Below are positions 1 through 7,894 of a stretch of 17,472 bases of DNA, one piece after another. The notes beneath the pieces were generated by a model. It saw only the letters and a program-made list of their open reading frames with translations, was not told the DNA's origin and made no database searches. Position 1 is the first letter of the stretch. Each line of letters begins with the position of its first letter. The DNA is from RGEC01 sp964475595 (GTDB lineage: Bacteria; Bacteroidota; Bacteroidia; NS11-12g; UBA955): positions 1-17,472 of the forward strand of contig CAYYXG010000028.1 in the NCBI GenBank assembly GCA_964475595.1, written 5' to 3'. A program made the position numbers and the translations under genes.

Positions 1-280
1 GTTCGGTCCCTATCTGTTGTGGGCGTTGGAAAATTGAGAGGATCTGATTTTAGTACGAGAGGACCGGATTGGACACACCTCTGGTGTATCTGTTGTGGCG
101 CCAGCTGCATCGCAGAGTAGCTACGTGCGGAATAGATAAGCGCTGAAAGCATCTAAGCGCGAAACTAGCCTCAAGATGAGTTTTCCTTTAAGGGTCGTGG
201 AAGACTACCACGTTGATAGGCTACAGGTGTAAAGGCAGTAATGTCATAGCCGAGTAGTACTAATTACCCGTAAGCTTACC
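1..280 (+). rRNA. rrl: 23S ribosomal RNA, 3' end (partial)
   Basis: This is the last roughly 280 nt of large-subunit ribosomal RNA; its 5' part lies outside the window. The universally conserved sarcin-ricin loop AGTACGAGAGGACC is at 52-65, the site where elongation factors contact the ribosome. The conserved 3' region with GTCATAGCCGAGTAGTACTA follows near 243-262. The 3' boundary at about 280 is estimated from where the conserved region ends and AT-rich spacer begins, and could be off by several nt. It is transcribed toward the 5S gene and convergent with the mazG end of the minus-strand cluster. The 60-nt spacer to 5S (281-341) has no tRNA and no other feature I can name. Confidence 0.97.
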
Positions 281-341
281 AATTTATAATGAATACCATC
301 TTTGCTTATTTCCAACATTTGTCATTGATCATTAAAGATCT

Positions 342-453
342 TATGGTGACTATGGCGCAGGTGTCCACCTCTTCCCATCCCGAACAGAGAAGTTAAGCCC
401 TGCAGCGCAGATGATACTGGGGTAACACCTGGGAAAGTATGTCGTCGCCGACC
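342..453 (+). rRNA. rrf: 5S ribosomal RNA
   Basis: A 5S rRNA of about 112 nt. The conserved core CCCGAACAGAGAAGTTAAGC lies at about 379-398. The terminal helix can be drawn between GGTGAC at 345-350 and GTCGCC at 444-449, including one G-U pair. The exact ends are estimated from this helix and may be off by a few nt. It is the last gene of the rRNA operon; the hairpin terminator begins a few nt after its 3' end. Confidence 0.95.
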
Positions 454-457
454 TTTT

Positions 458-484
458 AAAAAACCCGCCTTGTGCGGGTTTTTT
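458..484. terminator. Rho-independent hairpin terminator, probably bidirectional
   Basis: Perfect 11-bp stem, AAAAAACCCGC (458-468) with GCGGGTTTTTT (474-484), around a 5-nt loop. On the + strand the stem runs into further T residues (486-492), so it ends the rRNA operon. On the - strand the same stem also closes with T6, and it lies 14 nt past the mazG stop codon. One hairpin can therefore end both convergent transcripts. Confidence 0.92.
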
Positions 485-498
485 GTTTTTTTACTGTT

Positions 499-1275
499 TT
501 ATTTTTCTTCCGCCTTTGCGGCATCCCATAAAATATCCATTTCAGACAGGGTCATTTCTTTAAGGTTTTTACCTGATTCAATGGCAGCTTTTTCTAAATA
601 TTCAAACCTCCGCTTAAACTTTATATTGGTTTGTTCAAGGGCATCATCTGGATTAATCCCGCTTTTTCTGGCATAGTTGATTAATGCAAATAGCAAATCA
701 CCAAACTCTTCCATTTTTTCTTCATTATTTTTCGCTAATTCATATTCACTCAATTCCTCTTTCACTTTAGCATAAGCTTCTGTAGCAGTATCCCAATCAA
801 AGCCTACACTGGCTACTTTTTCTTGCATTCTGTAAGCTTTTACCAATGAAGGCATACTTTTAGGTAGTCCCTGTAGCACACTTTGTCTTTCAGCCCCCTT
901 TTCTTGTAATTTAATTTGTTCCCAATTTGCTTTCACAGTTGCAGAATCTTCTGCATTTACGTTTCCGTATATGTGTGGATGTCTCCGAATAAGTTTGTTG
1001 CATAATTCATCAATTACATTGCCTGCATTAAATTCATTTTTTTCATCAGCAATTTTGCTGTAGAATACAATATGTAATAAAATGTCTCCTAACTCTTTTT
1101 TAACCTCCTGGACATTGTTTTCCAGAATGGCATCACTTAATTCATAAATTTCTTCTATGCTCAAATGCCGGATGCTTTCCCAAGTTTGTTCTCTGTCCCA
1201 TGGACACTGAGTACGCAATTCATCCATAATGGTGAGTAAGCGGTTAAATTGCTGTAATATCTCTTCGCGATTCAT
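499..1275 (-). CDS. mazG: Nucleoside triphosphate pyrophosphohydrolase MazG
   Basis: This 258-residue protein hydrolyses (d)NTPs to the monophosphate and pyrophosphate, a nucleotide-pool cleaning role in the cytoplasm. Two tandem MazG domains are visible. In the first, the metal-binding EExxE...ExxD signature is formed by E41, E42, E45, E61 and D64. The second, in the C-terminal half, has a matching EELSEYE...EEFGD arrangement. The length is close to the roughly 263 residues of the E. coli enzyme. The ATG start lies 22 nt after the aroC stop on the same strand, so it is probably the last gene of the bamD-to-aro transcript. A TAACTTTG box just upstream could also drive it alone. The gene ends next to the terminator shared with the rRNA operon. 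The assignment is firm on family; the in vivo substrate is not shown by sequence. Confidence 0.95.
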   Translation of the reverse strand: MNREEILQQFNRLLTIMDELRTQCPWDREQTWESIRHLSIEEIYELSDAILENNVQEVKKELGDILLHIVFYSKIADEKNEFNAGNVIDELCNKLIRRHPHIYGNVNAEDSATVKANWEQIKLQEKGAERQSVLQGLPKSMPSLVKAYRMQEKVASVGFDWDTATEAYAKVKEELSEYELAKNNEEKMEEFGDLLFALINYARKSGINPDDALEQTNIKFKRRFEYLEKAAIESGKNLKEMTLSEMDILWDAAKAEEK

Positions 1276-1279
1276 ACCG

Positions 1280-1287
1280 CAAAGTTA
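1280..1287 (-). promoter_or_regulatory. Candidate -7 promoter box for mazG
   Basis: On the minus strand TAACTTTG matches the Bacteroidota -7 consensus TAnnTTTG exactly and lies 4 nt before the mazG ATG. Transcription from it would begin at or next to the start codon. I see no TTG at the expected -33 distance, so it may be weak or a chance match. Confidence 0.4.
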
Positions 1288-1297
1288 ACCATAAGCC

Positions 1298-2383
1298 CTA
1301 TAGATTAATTCGGGAAACCCTGTCAAGTAACACCATATCCAATAACGTAATTGCTGTCATGGCCTCTACAATAGGCACCGCTCTGGGTAAAACGCATGGA
1401 TCGTGTCTGCCTTCCACGCTTAACGCAATGTGATTCCCATATTTGTCAACCGTATTTTGTTTTTTCCTAATTGTGGATGTGGGTTTAAAAATAACATCAA
1501 AAAATATGGGCATCCCATTTGATATGCCGCCCTGAATGCCTGCGGAATGGTTTGTGTCCGTGGCAATGTTCCCATCTGTTGAAATAAAATTATCATTCAT
1601 ATCAGAACCTTTCATTTCCGATGGATTTATACCCATATAGAATCCTTTAGCAGCATTTACACTCATCATCGCTTGAGCAAGACGTGCTGAAAGTTTGTCA
1701 AAAACCGGTTCTCCCAATCCGGCAGGCGCATTTTTAATGTTACATCGAATCACACCTCCTAGTGAATCCCCATCCTCTTTTGCCGAGAGAATAGCCGCTT
1801 CCATAGTGCTTGCCGCTTTGGGGTCAGGGCAACGGACTGTATTTATTTCTACCGCACTTCTATCAGCAGGAAATAATGTTAAATCGGCGGTAATGGAATG
1901 AATTTGTTGAACCCAGGCAACAATACTTACATTGGGAATAAGTTGTTTTAATGCAAGCTCTGCCAATGCACCGGCGGCTACCCATCCTGCTGTAACCCTG
2001 GCGCTGCTTCTGCCACCACCTCGATAATCACGGAAACCATACTTAGTATCGTAAGTGTAATCGGCATGGCCCGGTCTGTACACGTCTTTTAATTCTTCAT
2101 AATCTCCGGAAGCAGGGTCTTCATTTGGTATCCAGATACAAACTGGACTTCCCAGGGTTTTATTGTCAAAAATGCCAGATAAAATTTGAAACCGGTCTGA
2201 TTCGTTTCTCTGGGTAGTAATGTTACTTTGTCCGGGCCTTCTGCGCTGCAGTGCTTGGTTTATAAAATCTACATCCACAATAATTCCTGCCGGCACACCA
2301 TCCAATAAAACACCCACTCCTTTTCCATGGCTTTCACCGAAGCTACTTACTTTAAAAATACTGCCAATAGAGTTTGATGCCAT
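1298..2383 (-). CDS. aroC: Chorismate synthase AroC
   Basis: Catalyses the last shikimate-pathway step: FMN-dependent loss of phosphate from 5-enolpyruvylshikimate-3-phosphate to give chorismate, the precursor of aromatic amino acids and folate. The 361-residue protein shows the family signatures in order: FGESHG with H19 near the N terminus, RPGHADYT with H107, RGGGRSSAR at 121-129, and GRHDPCVLPRAVP near the C terminus. I chose the ATG at 2383 because family members begin just before the NS(I/F)GxxF motif. The frame stays open upstream to 2434, but that extension lies within the aroA coding sequence and carries no family similarity. With this start, 11 nt separate it from aroA, its biochemical predecessor, which supports co-transcription. 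Confidence 0.97.
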   Translation of the reverse strand: MASNSIGSIFKVSSFGESHGKGVGVLLDGVPAGIIVDVDFINQALQRRRPGQSNITTQRNESDRFQILSGIFDNKTLGSPVCIWIPNEDPASGDYEELKDVYRPGHADYTYDTKYGFRDYRGGGRSSARVTAGWVAAGALAELALKQLIPNVSIVAWVQQIHSITADLTLFPADRSAVEINTVRCPDPKAASTMEAAILSAKEDGDSLGGVIRCNIKNAPAGLGEPVFDKLSARLAQAMMSVNAAKGFYMGINPSEMKGSDMNDNFISTDGNIATDTNHSAGIQGGISNGMPIFFDVIFKPTSTIRKKQNTVDKYGNHIALSVEGRHDPCVLPRAVPIVEAMTAITLLDMVLLDRVSRINL

Positions 2384-2394
2384 TGGATGCAAAA

Positions 2395-3609
2395 TTAAGG
2401 GTCTATATGGAACCAATGATTCCATTGCTCCCAAAATCCCGGAAAAGATTTGTTTACGCAGTTTGCATTATCTATGCGTAACGAATATTTAAGTCCAAAA
2501 ACAGCCATGGCCATTACTATGCGGTGATCATTGTGAGATTGAATGTTTAGCAGGTTTGAATGGTTATCTGAATGATGATTGAATAATAATTTGTAAACCC
2601 CAGCATCAGAAGCTATCGTGATGCCTACCTGTTGCATGTTCTCATTCATTGCATGGAGTCTGTCGCTCTCTTTGTTAGCAAGATTATCAAGGCCTGTAAA
2701 AATAGCATCCACACCTAGAAAGCCACACAACGCTAAAAGAGCTGGAGCGCAATCAGGGTGGTTGATTAAGTGGAATGTCGGATTTGGATTGACATATCCA
2801 TTATGGTTTATCAAAACACCATCTTGGGTTTGAGTTGATGTAACACCCAGTTCCAGGTAGAAGTCTGCAATATCTGAATCACCCTGCAGACTTTCTAAGT
2901 TAAGTCCCTTGAGCAAAATTCGTATGTTTGGTTCGCAGGCCACCAGTGAATAGAAAAAAGCAGCCGATGACCAGTCCGGTTCTATAACCATCAAATCAGG
3001 GGTTTTGTATAATCCGTCTTCAATAATGATTTTGTCTTTAGAAATTACTGTTTCTATTCCAAACGATTTCAATACGGAAGCTGTAAGCTTTATATACGGG
3101 AATGAGGCAGGATTGCCTTTTAAAAGAATTTCTTTTTGGCCTTTGAAAAGCGGTGCCACCAGCATCATGGCTGATATGTGCTGGCTACTGCGTGAAGTAT
3201 CAGCGGTGATTTTACTGAATGATTGAATGCCACTTTGTATGCAAATTTTCCCCGGCAGAAGCTTTATTTCGGCACCAGACTGCTCCAATAAATCAATTAA
3301 ATCTTCATGCGGGCGATGCATGAGCCGATCCGTTCCTGTCAGGGCGCACTGCCGGTTTTGAGCTGCTGCCATTGCCATAAAGAAATGCAGGGGTGTGGCT
3401 CCATCGCCAAAGTCGTAAATTTCCTGCTGTGGGTTTTGAATTGCGCGCAGTAAATATCGGGTGTCATCGCAATCCGATAAACCGGAAATAAAGTCTATTG
3501 GAAGTTTCGAGAGAGCCGCTGCTATTAGCACTCTGTGCGATATGCTTTTGGAGCCGGGAAGAGATATGGCAGTTAACTGCTGAAAAGAAATTTTTTTACG
3601 CAGTTTCAT
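2395..3609 (-). CDS. aroA: 3-phosphoshikimate 1-carboxyvinyltransferase (EPSP synthase) AroA
   Basis: Transfers the enolpyruvyl group of phosphoenolpyruvate to shikimate-3-phosphate, the step blocked by glyphosate. The 404-residue protein keeps nearly all active-site residues, by my alignment to E. coli AroA: K21 and R26 in LPGSKSISHR, R95 (E. coli R124), S141-S142-Q143, D212, D286, K313 and R317 in NKESDRL, D361-H362-R363, and K387. The exception is the phosphoenolpyruvate loop. Where E. coli has GNAGTAMRPL this protein has GDGATPLHFF (68-77), so Ala71 replaces Gly96 and His75 replaces Arg100 in E. coli numbering. Gly-to-Ala at position 96 is a known route to glyphosate insensitivity. The ATG lies within the last 14 nt of aroB, typical of translational coupling. 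Because everything else is intact and aroB and aroC flank it, I take it as the functional EPSP synthase. Confidence 0.93.
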   Translation of the reverse strand: MKLRKKISFQQLTAISLPGSKSISHRVLIAAALSKLPIDFISGLSDCDDTRYLLRAIQNPQQEIYDFGDGATPLHFFMAMAAAQNRQCALTGTDRLMHRPHEDLIDLLEQSGAEIKLLPGKICIQSGIQSFSKITADTSRSSQHISAMMLVAPLFKGQKEILLKGNPASFPYIKLTASVLKSFGIETVISKDKIIIEDGLYKTPDLMVIEPDWSSAAFFYSLVACEPNIRILLKGLNLESLQGDSDIADFYLELGVTSTQTQDGVLINHNGYVNPNPTFHLINHPDCAPALLALCGFLGVDAIFTGLDNLANKESDRLHAMNENMQQVGITIASDAGVYKLLFNHHSDNHSNLLNIQSHNDHRIVMAMAVFGLKYSLRIDNANCVNKSFPGFWEQWNHWFHIDP

Positions 3610-4633
3610 GCAGATATTGCAACCATGCCTTTTTCATGATATTTTCTGGTACAGACAATGGGGGAGATGGCTTCCCTACTTCCGCAATTACACTGCAAAC
3701 AATAGATTCCAACGTTGATTTTTTATCCTTCCTTGCTACCCTATTCAAATCAGCAATATCAGAAGGATTGTAAGCAATGGGTTTAAAGTTTGTATGTATG
3801 TAGTAGCGGAGATTCTCCAGCAGGTCAACCGGACATACTTGCATCATGGAGGCAGCGATGGTTTCTATGAGCATCCCGGCAGCGACTGCCTGTCCGTGTG
3901 GCAATTTTTTGTCTTGATTGATGTATAAATATTCTAAGGCATGGGCCGCAGTGTGTCCGAAGTTTAGGATGGCCCGAATATTATTCTCCGCAAAATCTTC
4001 GGAGATTATGCTTGATTTAAATTTCATGTTGGCCTCAATCCACTGAGACCACGCCAGGGTATTGGATTTTTCCGGAAAACCATTTTGCAGAATGTCAGAC
4101 CAGCCATTGCCGGAAAGGAGTGCATGCTTAATCATTTCTGCTTTGCCGTTTTGCCATTCTGCCTCAGGCAGGGTTTGTAAAAACTCGGGATATGCGAATA
4201 TGGCATCCGGTAACCTGAAGGTCCCAATATAGTTTTTCAATCCCCCAAGATTCACCCCTGTTTTCCCGCCAATGGCAGCATCAACCATGCACAATAGGGT
4301 AGTGGGGATATAACAAACTTTGATGCCACGCTGATAGGTAGAAGCCACAAACCCGCCCAAATCTGTGGTGCTGCCACCACCAAGGCATAATAGCAAGGAA
4401 TTGCGAGTTGCTCCGCCTTCGGCTAAAACCCTCCACACATTTTCGCAAATAGACAGACTTTTGCAGCTTTCTCCTTCGGCAATTTCAATGATTTGCAAGG
4501 GCCTGTTTACCGAAATTGCAGGCAAACAATGTTGAATGACATTTTTGTCACAAAGTACAAAAATTTTATCAGGTTGGGTTTTGGTAATAAAATCCTGTAA
4601 GGAATCGGAGAGACTATGGGTAACAGCAATCAC
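3596..4633 (-). CDS. aroB: 3-dehydroquinate synthase AroB
   Basis: Converts 3-deoxy-D-arabino-heptulosonate 7-phosphate to 3-dehydroquinate, the second shikimate-pathway step, using NAD and a divalent metal. The 345-residue length is normal. The NAD-binding GGGSTTDLGGF is at 85-95, IPTTLLCMVDAAIGGKTGVN at 109-128, and the likely metal ligands are E166 (GKAEMIKH), H227 (NFGHT) and H246 (LPHGQ). The start is a GTG, read from a GTGA overlap with the DUF4835 stop codon. No better start exists nearby, and the N-terminal strand begins right after it. This gene is the junction where the shikimate genes join the bamD-coaBC cluster. Confidence 0.95.
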   Translation of the reverse strand: MIAVTHSLSDSLQDFITKTQPDKIFVLCDKNVIQHCLPAISVNRPLQIIEIAEGESCKSLSICENVWRVLAEGGATRNSLLLCLGGGSTTDLGGFVASTYQRGIKVCYIPTTLLCMVDAAIGGKTGVNLGGLKNYIGTFRLPDAIFAYPEFLQTLPEAEWQNGKAEMIKHALLSGNGWSDILQNGFPEKSNTLAWSQWIEANMKFKSSIISEDFAENNIRAILNFGHTAAHALEYLYINQDKKLPHGQAVAAGMLIETIAASMMQVCPVDLLENLRYYIHTNFKPIAYNPSDIADLNRVARKDKKSTLESIVCSVIAEVGKPSPPLSVPENIMKKAWLQYLHETA

Positions 4634-5526
4634 GCCTTAATTTTTTCGTAACGATTGCTGTTTTGGCTATCCAGTTTGCGTAAAAGCTCAAGAATGGCAT
4701 TTTTTTCCGGCACGGTAGCCTGCTTGTAAATTTCTATAATTTCGGGCCATTTGGTAGAGAAAAACACCCTGGTAATGAGGTTGTTAGGACTCAAGGTAAA
4801 TAGTTCTTCGAGACTTTTCATAGAAGCAGTAATTTCAGACCTAGCCTGTTCAGGGTTTTCCGACATTCTGTCCATGCCTTTTCTATGATACCGATAGGTA
4901 AGTTTACGAGCCGGCAGAAAACGGTTATTATTAACTCCGTCAATAAGATTAAATCTGTTTCGCTGTCCTTTCCCATCACCCTGGTTCCAGCCGGGTTTTC
5001 CCTGCATGAGCCCCCCGATGTTTTGTGCTTTCTGATAAAAATTACTTCCGCCTAATTCTGCAAAACTATCATAATCATAACCTAACGCCATGTACACATA
5101 AAAAGCGAGCAGACTTGTCAGATCGTTGACATTTTGATTATCCTGATAATCCAACGGTTCAAACTCTCTGTAGGCGAAAGCTACATCTTCATCATTGAAT
5201 GTAAAAACGGTGGTTTTGTAATTACTGCCAAACACAGGTCTTGTGCTTTGTATCTGAAGGGTTCCTACAAAATCGGAGGCATTACTGATTTTTTTCACCT
5301 CTAAAAAAAACGACATTTCAATTTTTTCGCGGGCTTCAAAAACATCCTCTGTCCATTTACGGGTATTAATGAACTGTTGAATGGCGCTTTGCAGTGTGGT
5401 CAGGATTTGCTTATTGGTAAGTTGCAAACTGGGCGCAATTACCTGTACATTGGCCTTAATCTCCTGGGCATGGAGGTTAGTGAACAGCCCCAAAAAAACA
5501 CCCAAAAACAGCCCGATTTTCCTCAT
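4630..5526 (-). CDS. DUF4835 family secreted protein
   Basis: A 298-residue protein of a Bacteroidota family of unknown function. Residues 1-20 form a signal peptide (Arg-Lys, then a hydrophobic stretch ending LHA, with cleavage likely before Gln21), so the protein is exported. There are no transmembrane helices after it and no lipobox. Family-like features include the mid-region YVYMALGYDYDSFAELGG and a C-terminal part rich in charged helices. It starts in an ATGA overlap with the coaBC stop and ends in a GTGA overlap with aroB, so it is firmly in the operon. In other Bacteroidota this gene commonly follows coaBC and precedes recN; here aroB takes the place of recN. No enzymatic motif is visible and I assign no function. 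Confidence 0.88.
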   Translation of the reverse strand: MRKIGLFLGVFLGLFTNLHAQEIKANVQVIAPSLQLTNKQILTTLQSAIQQFINTRKWTEDVFEAREKIEMSFFLEVKKISNASDFVGTLQIQSTRPVFGSNYKTTVFTFNDEDVAFAYREFEPLDYQDNQNVNDLTSLLAFYVYMALGYDYDSFAELGGSNFYQKAQNIGGLMQGKPGWNQGDGKGQRNRFNLIDGVNNNRFLPARKLTYRYHRKGMDRMSENPEQARSEITASMKSLEELFTLSPNNLITRVFFSTKWPEIIEIYKQATVPEKNAILELLRKLDSQNSNRYEKIKA

Positions 5527-6749
5527 ATATCTGCAAAAATACCGGAAAAATGGTATTGAATGGCTTGTTTAACGATGATATCGGCAACTGCTTTTTTAGA
5601 CAGCAATGGATATGCTTTCAAATTTTCTGCTTTGTCTATCAAGCTTACTTTGTTGGTGTCATGACCAAATCCGGCTCCTTTATCGGCTAACGTATTTAGC
5701 ACAATGAAATCCAGGTTTTTAGTGCTGATTTTTTCTTTGGCGTAATTGTATCCATCAGTGCTTTCAAGTGCAAATCCAATGAGGGTTTGCCCCATGTGTT
5801 TTGCTTTGCCTAATTCCTGAAGTATATCAGGGTTTTTCACCAGATTGAGCGTTAAATGATTATTTTTTTTGATTTTTGACGAAGCCTGGTTCTCGATTTT
5901 AAAATCTGCAACAGCGGCGCTCATTACAATAATGTCTGCTTTTTCGCGCTCTTTTAAGCAAGCTTCACGCATTTCTTCTGCGGTTATTACATCGATACGG
6001 TGTACCTCATTGGGTGTTTTCAGGGAAACGGGCCCGGAGACCAGCGTTACCGACGCACCTGCATTTTTAAACGCTTCTGCAATGGCATAGCCCATTTTTC
6101 CGCTGCTGTGATTGCCAATAAATCGCACTGGGTCTATAGGTTCGTAGGTAGGCCCTGCGGTCACCAGCACATGCTTTCCTTTCAGCGGCAATTCAGGATT
6201 GAGTATTTTCTGGAATTCTGCAAAGAGGGTTTCTGGTTCGGGTAATCTGCCCGGCCCCGATAGTCCGCTTGCCAATGGTCCATCCTCTGCCGGTATGATA
6301 TGCACACCTCTGGCTTCAAGGGTGTGGAGATTGTCAGTCACTGAATCATGGGCATACATGTCCAGGTCCATAGCAGGCGCGATGATTACCGGGCAACGTG
6401 CAGACAAATAGGTGGCCAAGAGCAGGTTGTCTGCAATGCCATAAACCATTTTAGCGATGGTGGTGGCTGTAGCCGGCGCTATGAAAATAGCATCTGCCCA
6501 CAATCCCAGGTCCACGTGGTTATTCCAGGTGCCTTCTGCCGGATCAAAAAATTCGGATAAGACTTTTTTTTCTGAGAGTACAGACAGGGTTTCAGCCGTA
6601 ACAAATCTTCCTGCAGCAGGCGTCATTATTACCTGAACTTCAGCGCCCGATTTTTTAAAAAGTCGGATCAGCAAGGGGATTTTGTAGGCAGCAATGCCAC
6701 CTGTTACCCCCAAAATGATTTTTAACGGTTTATTTACCGGTGTTGGCAT
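5523..6749 (-). CDS. coaBC: Bifunctional phosphopantothenoylcysteine decarboxylase / phosphopantothenate-cysteine ligase
   Basis: Carries out two consecutive steps of coenzyme A synthesis: joining cysteine to 4'-phosphopantothenate, then FMN-dependent decarboxylation to 4'-phosphopantetheine. The N-terminal flavoprotein domain (CoaC, about 8-180) begins with ILGVTGGIAAYK and has the catalytic-type His at H78 (NNHVDL). The C-terminal ligase domain (CoaB, about 190-400) has VTAGPTYEPIDPVRFIGNHS, then SAAVADFK and KIKK. Two classical positions differ from E. coli: PAMNxxMW reads PAMDLDMY (Asp128), and the substrate-clamp Cys reads Ser161. I recall both as usual in Bacteroidota, so activity is expected. 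I chose the ATG at 6749, giving 408 residues. The frame is open to 6782, but that adds only residues inside the omega gene. The overlap with omega is 20 nt. Confidence 0.95.
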   Translation of the reverse strand: MPTPVNKPLKIILGVTGGIAAYKIPLLIRLFKKSGAEVQVIMTPAAGRFVTAETLSVLSEKKVLSEFFDPAEGTWNNHVDLGLWADAIFIAPATATTIAKMVYGIADNLLLATYLSARCPVIIAPAMDLDMYAHDSVTDNLHTLEARGVHIIPAEDGPLASGLSGPGRLPEPETLFAEFQKILNPELPLKGKHVLVTAGPTYEPIDPVRFIGNHSSGKMGYAIAEAFKNAGASVTLVSGPVSLKTPNEVHRIDVITAEEMREACLKEREKADIIVMSAAVADFKIENQASSKIKKNNHLTLNLVKNPDILQELGKAKHMGQTLIGFALESTDGYNYAKEKISTKNLDFIVLNTLADKGAGFGHDTNKVSLIDKAENLKAYPLLSKKAVADIIVKQAIQYHFSGIFADI

Positions 6750-7050
6750 CGGGCATACGCCAATAGGTTTTGCCATCGGCAAACTCCTGTGTGGCTAGCA
6801 GGGTGGGTTTGGGTTGTCTTTCGTACATCAGGGAAATCTCGATTTGCTCACGGTTTTCCTGAACCTCTTCCAGGTTGTCGGTATCGTTTACAAAAGGTTC
6901 CAGCCGATTGCGCAGTTCTTCCTTCTGCCTCTCGGCGATTTGATTGGCGCGCTTTGAGATGATAACTGCAGAGAGGTAAACATTTTCTGTTTCAGACTCA
7001 AAGTTTCTCAGATCGCGGGTTTCCGCATTGCGTGATATAGGTTGACTCAT
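6730..7050 (-). CDS. rpoZ: DNA-directed RNA polymerase omega subunit (Bacteroidota type)
   Basis: A 106-residue protein matching the Bacteroidota form of the omega subunit, which helps assemble and stabilise RNA polymerase. The helix with SAVIISKRANQIAERQKEEL (about 27-46) is the omega core. The later NREQIEISLMYERQPKP block is typical of the Bacteroidota branch and absent from the shorter E. coli protein. The ATG sits in an ATGA overlap with the bamD stop, and the 3' end overlaps coaBC. The same order (bamD, omega, coaBC) is common in the phylum, which strengthens the call for a protein this short. Confidence 0.9.
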   Translation of the reverse strand: MSQPISRNAETRDLRNFESETENVYLSAVIISKRANQIAERQKEELRNRLEPFVNDTDNLEEVQENREQIEISLMYERQPKPTLLATQEFADGKTYWRMPDANTGK

Positions 7051-7853
7051 AGTAGTGTATTTAATTTTTTTATAGCTTCTTGTGTTTTTTTGAAAATCAA
7101 GGCGGCTTCTTTGGCGTTTTCACCCTTATTGCCGTTGCTGTACTGGTAATCCTGATAATATTCCAATACTTCTTTGTATCGCTCTAACCGTTTTTTTTCT
7201 ATACTGTTGGCTGCATAGTTAAACTGGGCTTTCACAATCAAAAATTCGAGTTCTTCTTTTCTTTCCATGTCAGGGTATAATTTCAGGGTGTTTTTGGCCG
7301 CATTTACTGCCGCCCTGAAGTCACCCATTAAGAAATACTGTTTAACATGGTCGTATTCTTTTTGTTGCAATTTTTTTCTTAATTCATCGATATGTGCATT
7401 GCAACGTTGTGCATATTCACTGTCGGGGTAGTAATTGATGAAAGTTTGTAAACCGCCTATGGTTTTTAGGGTTTGACTTTGGTCCAGCTCATGGGAACCG
7501 ATATCCAAAAAATCACAATAAACAGCCATGTATGCGCATTCTACGCTCTTTTTGCTGCTGGTGAAATTCTCGGTAAAATCTTTAAAGAACATGCTGGCAA
7601 ACTCGTAGTCACCGAGTCCATAATGGCTGTAGGCGGTATAAAAATAAACCTGTTCCAGGCTGTCTGTGGCCCTTCCGTAGATATCCCTAAGTTGTTCGAA
7701 TAAAGGCAACGCCCGGGCAAAATCTTTTTTGCTGTAGAGTTGCACTGCTTTATTATATTTGAGGGTGGCGTTTTTTGACTTGTAAATTTTCCCATAATCG
7801 CTACAGGCAAAAATGCCTGAAATGATGAAAATTAAAAGGAAAATGCGCGCCAT
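7047..7853 (-). CDS. bamD: Outer membrane protein assembly factor BamD (lipoprotein)
   Basis: BamD is an outer-membrane lipoprotein of the BAM complex, which folds beta-barrel proteins into the outer membrane. The 268-residue protein starts with a lipoprotein signal: a hydrophobic segment followed by IFAC, with Cys17 as the lipidated residue (Phe at -2 is less common). The mature part is a chain of TPR-like helical repeats, for example the segments with AVQLYSKKDFARALPLFEQL and YFYTAYSHYGLGDYEFASMF, as in BamD/YfiO. I chose the ATG at 7853. The frame extends to a TTG at 7865, but that codon lies in the -7 promoter box. It is the first gene of the eight-gene minus-strand cluster, divergent from the transketolase operon across a 158-nt intergenic stretch. 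Confidence 0.93.
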   Translation of the reverse strand: MARIFLLIFIISGIFACSDYGKIYKSKNATLKYNKAVQLYSKKDFARALPLFEQLRDIYGRATDSLEQVYFYTAYSHYGLGDYEFASMFFKDFTENFTSSKKSVECAYMAVYCDFLDIGSHELDQSQTLKTIGGLQTFINYYPDSEYAQRCNAHIDELRKKLQQKEYDHVKQYFLMGDFRAAVNAAKNTLKLYPDMERKEELEFLIVKAQFNYAANSIEKKRLERYKEVLEYYQDYQYSNGNKGENAKEAALIFKKTQEAIKKLNTLL

Positions 7854-7862
7854 CTGAACCCG

Positions 7863-7894
7863 CAAATATACGTTAAAAACGGGGTGAAAACAAA
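7863..7894 (-). promoter_or_regulatory. Bacteroidota-type promoter for the bamD-to-mazG cluster
   Basis: On the minus strand, TTTG (7891-7894) is followed after 20 nt by TATATTTG (7863-7870), an exact fit to the Bacteroidota consensus TTTG / TAnnTTTG. The -7 box ends 9 nt before the bamD ATG, so the leader would be only a few nt. This is the only full promoter I find for the cluster. Confidence 0.75.

Noticed and set aside
281..341. Possible tRNA or small RNA in the 23S-5S spacer.
   Set aside because: The spacer is about 60 nt, too short for a tRNA, and shows no cloverleaf arms.
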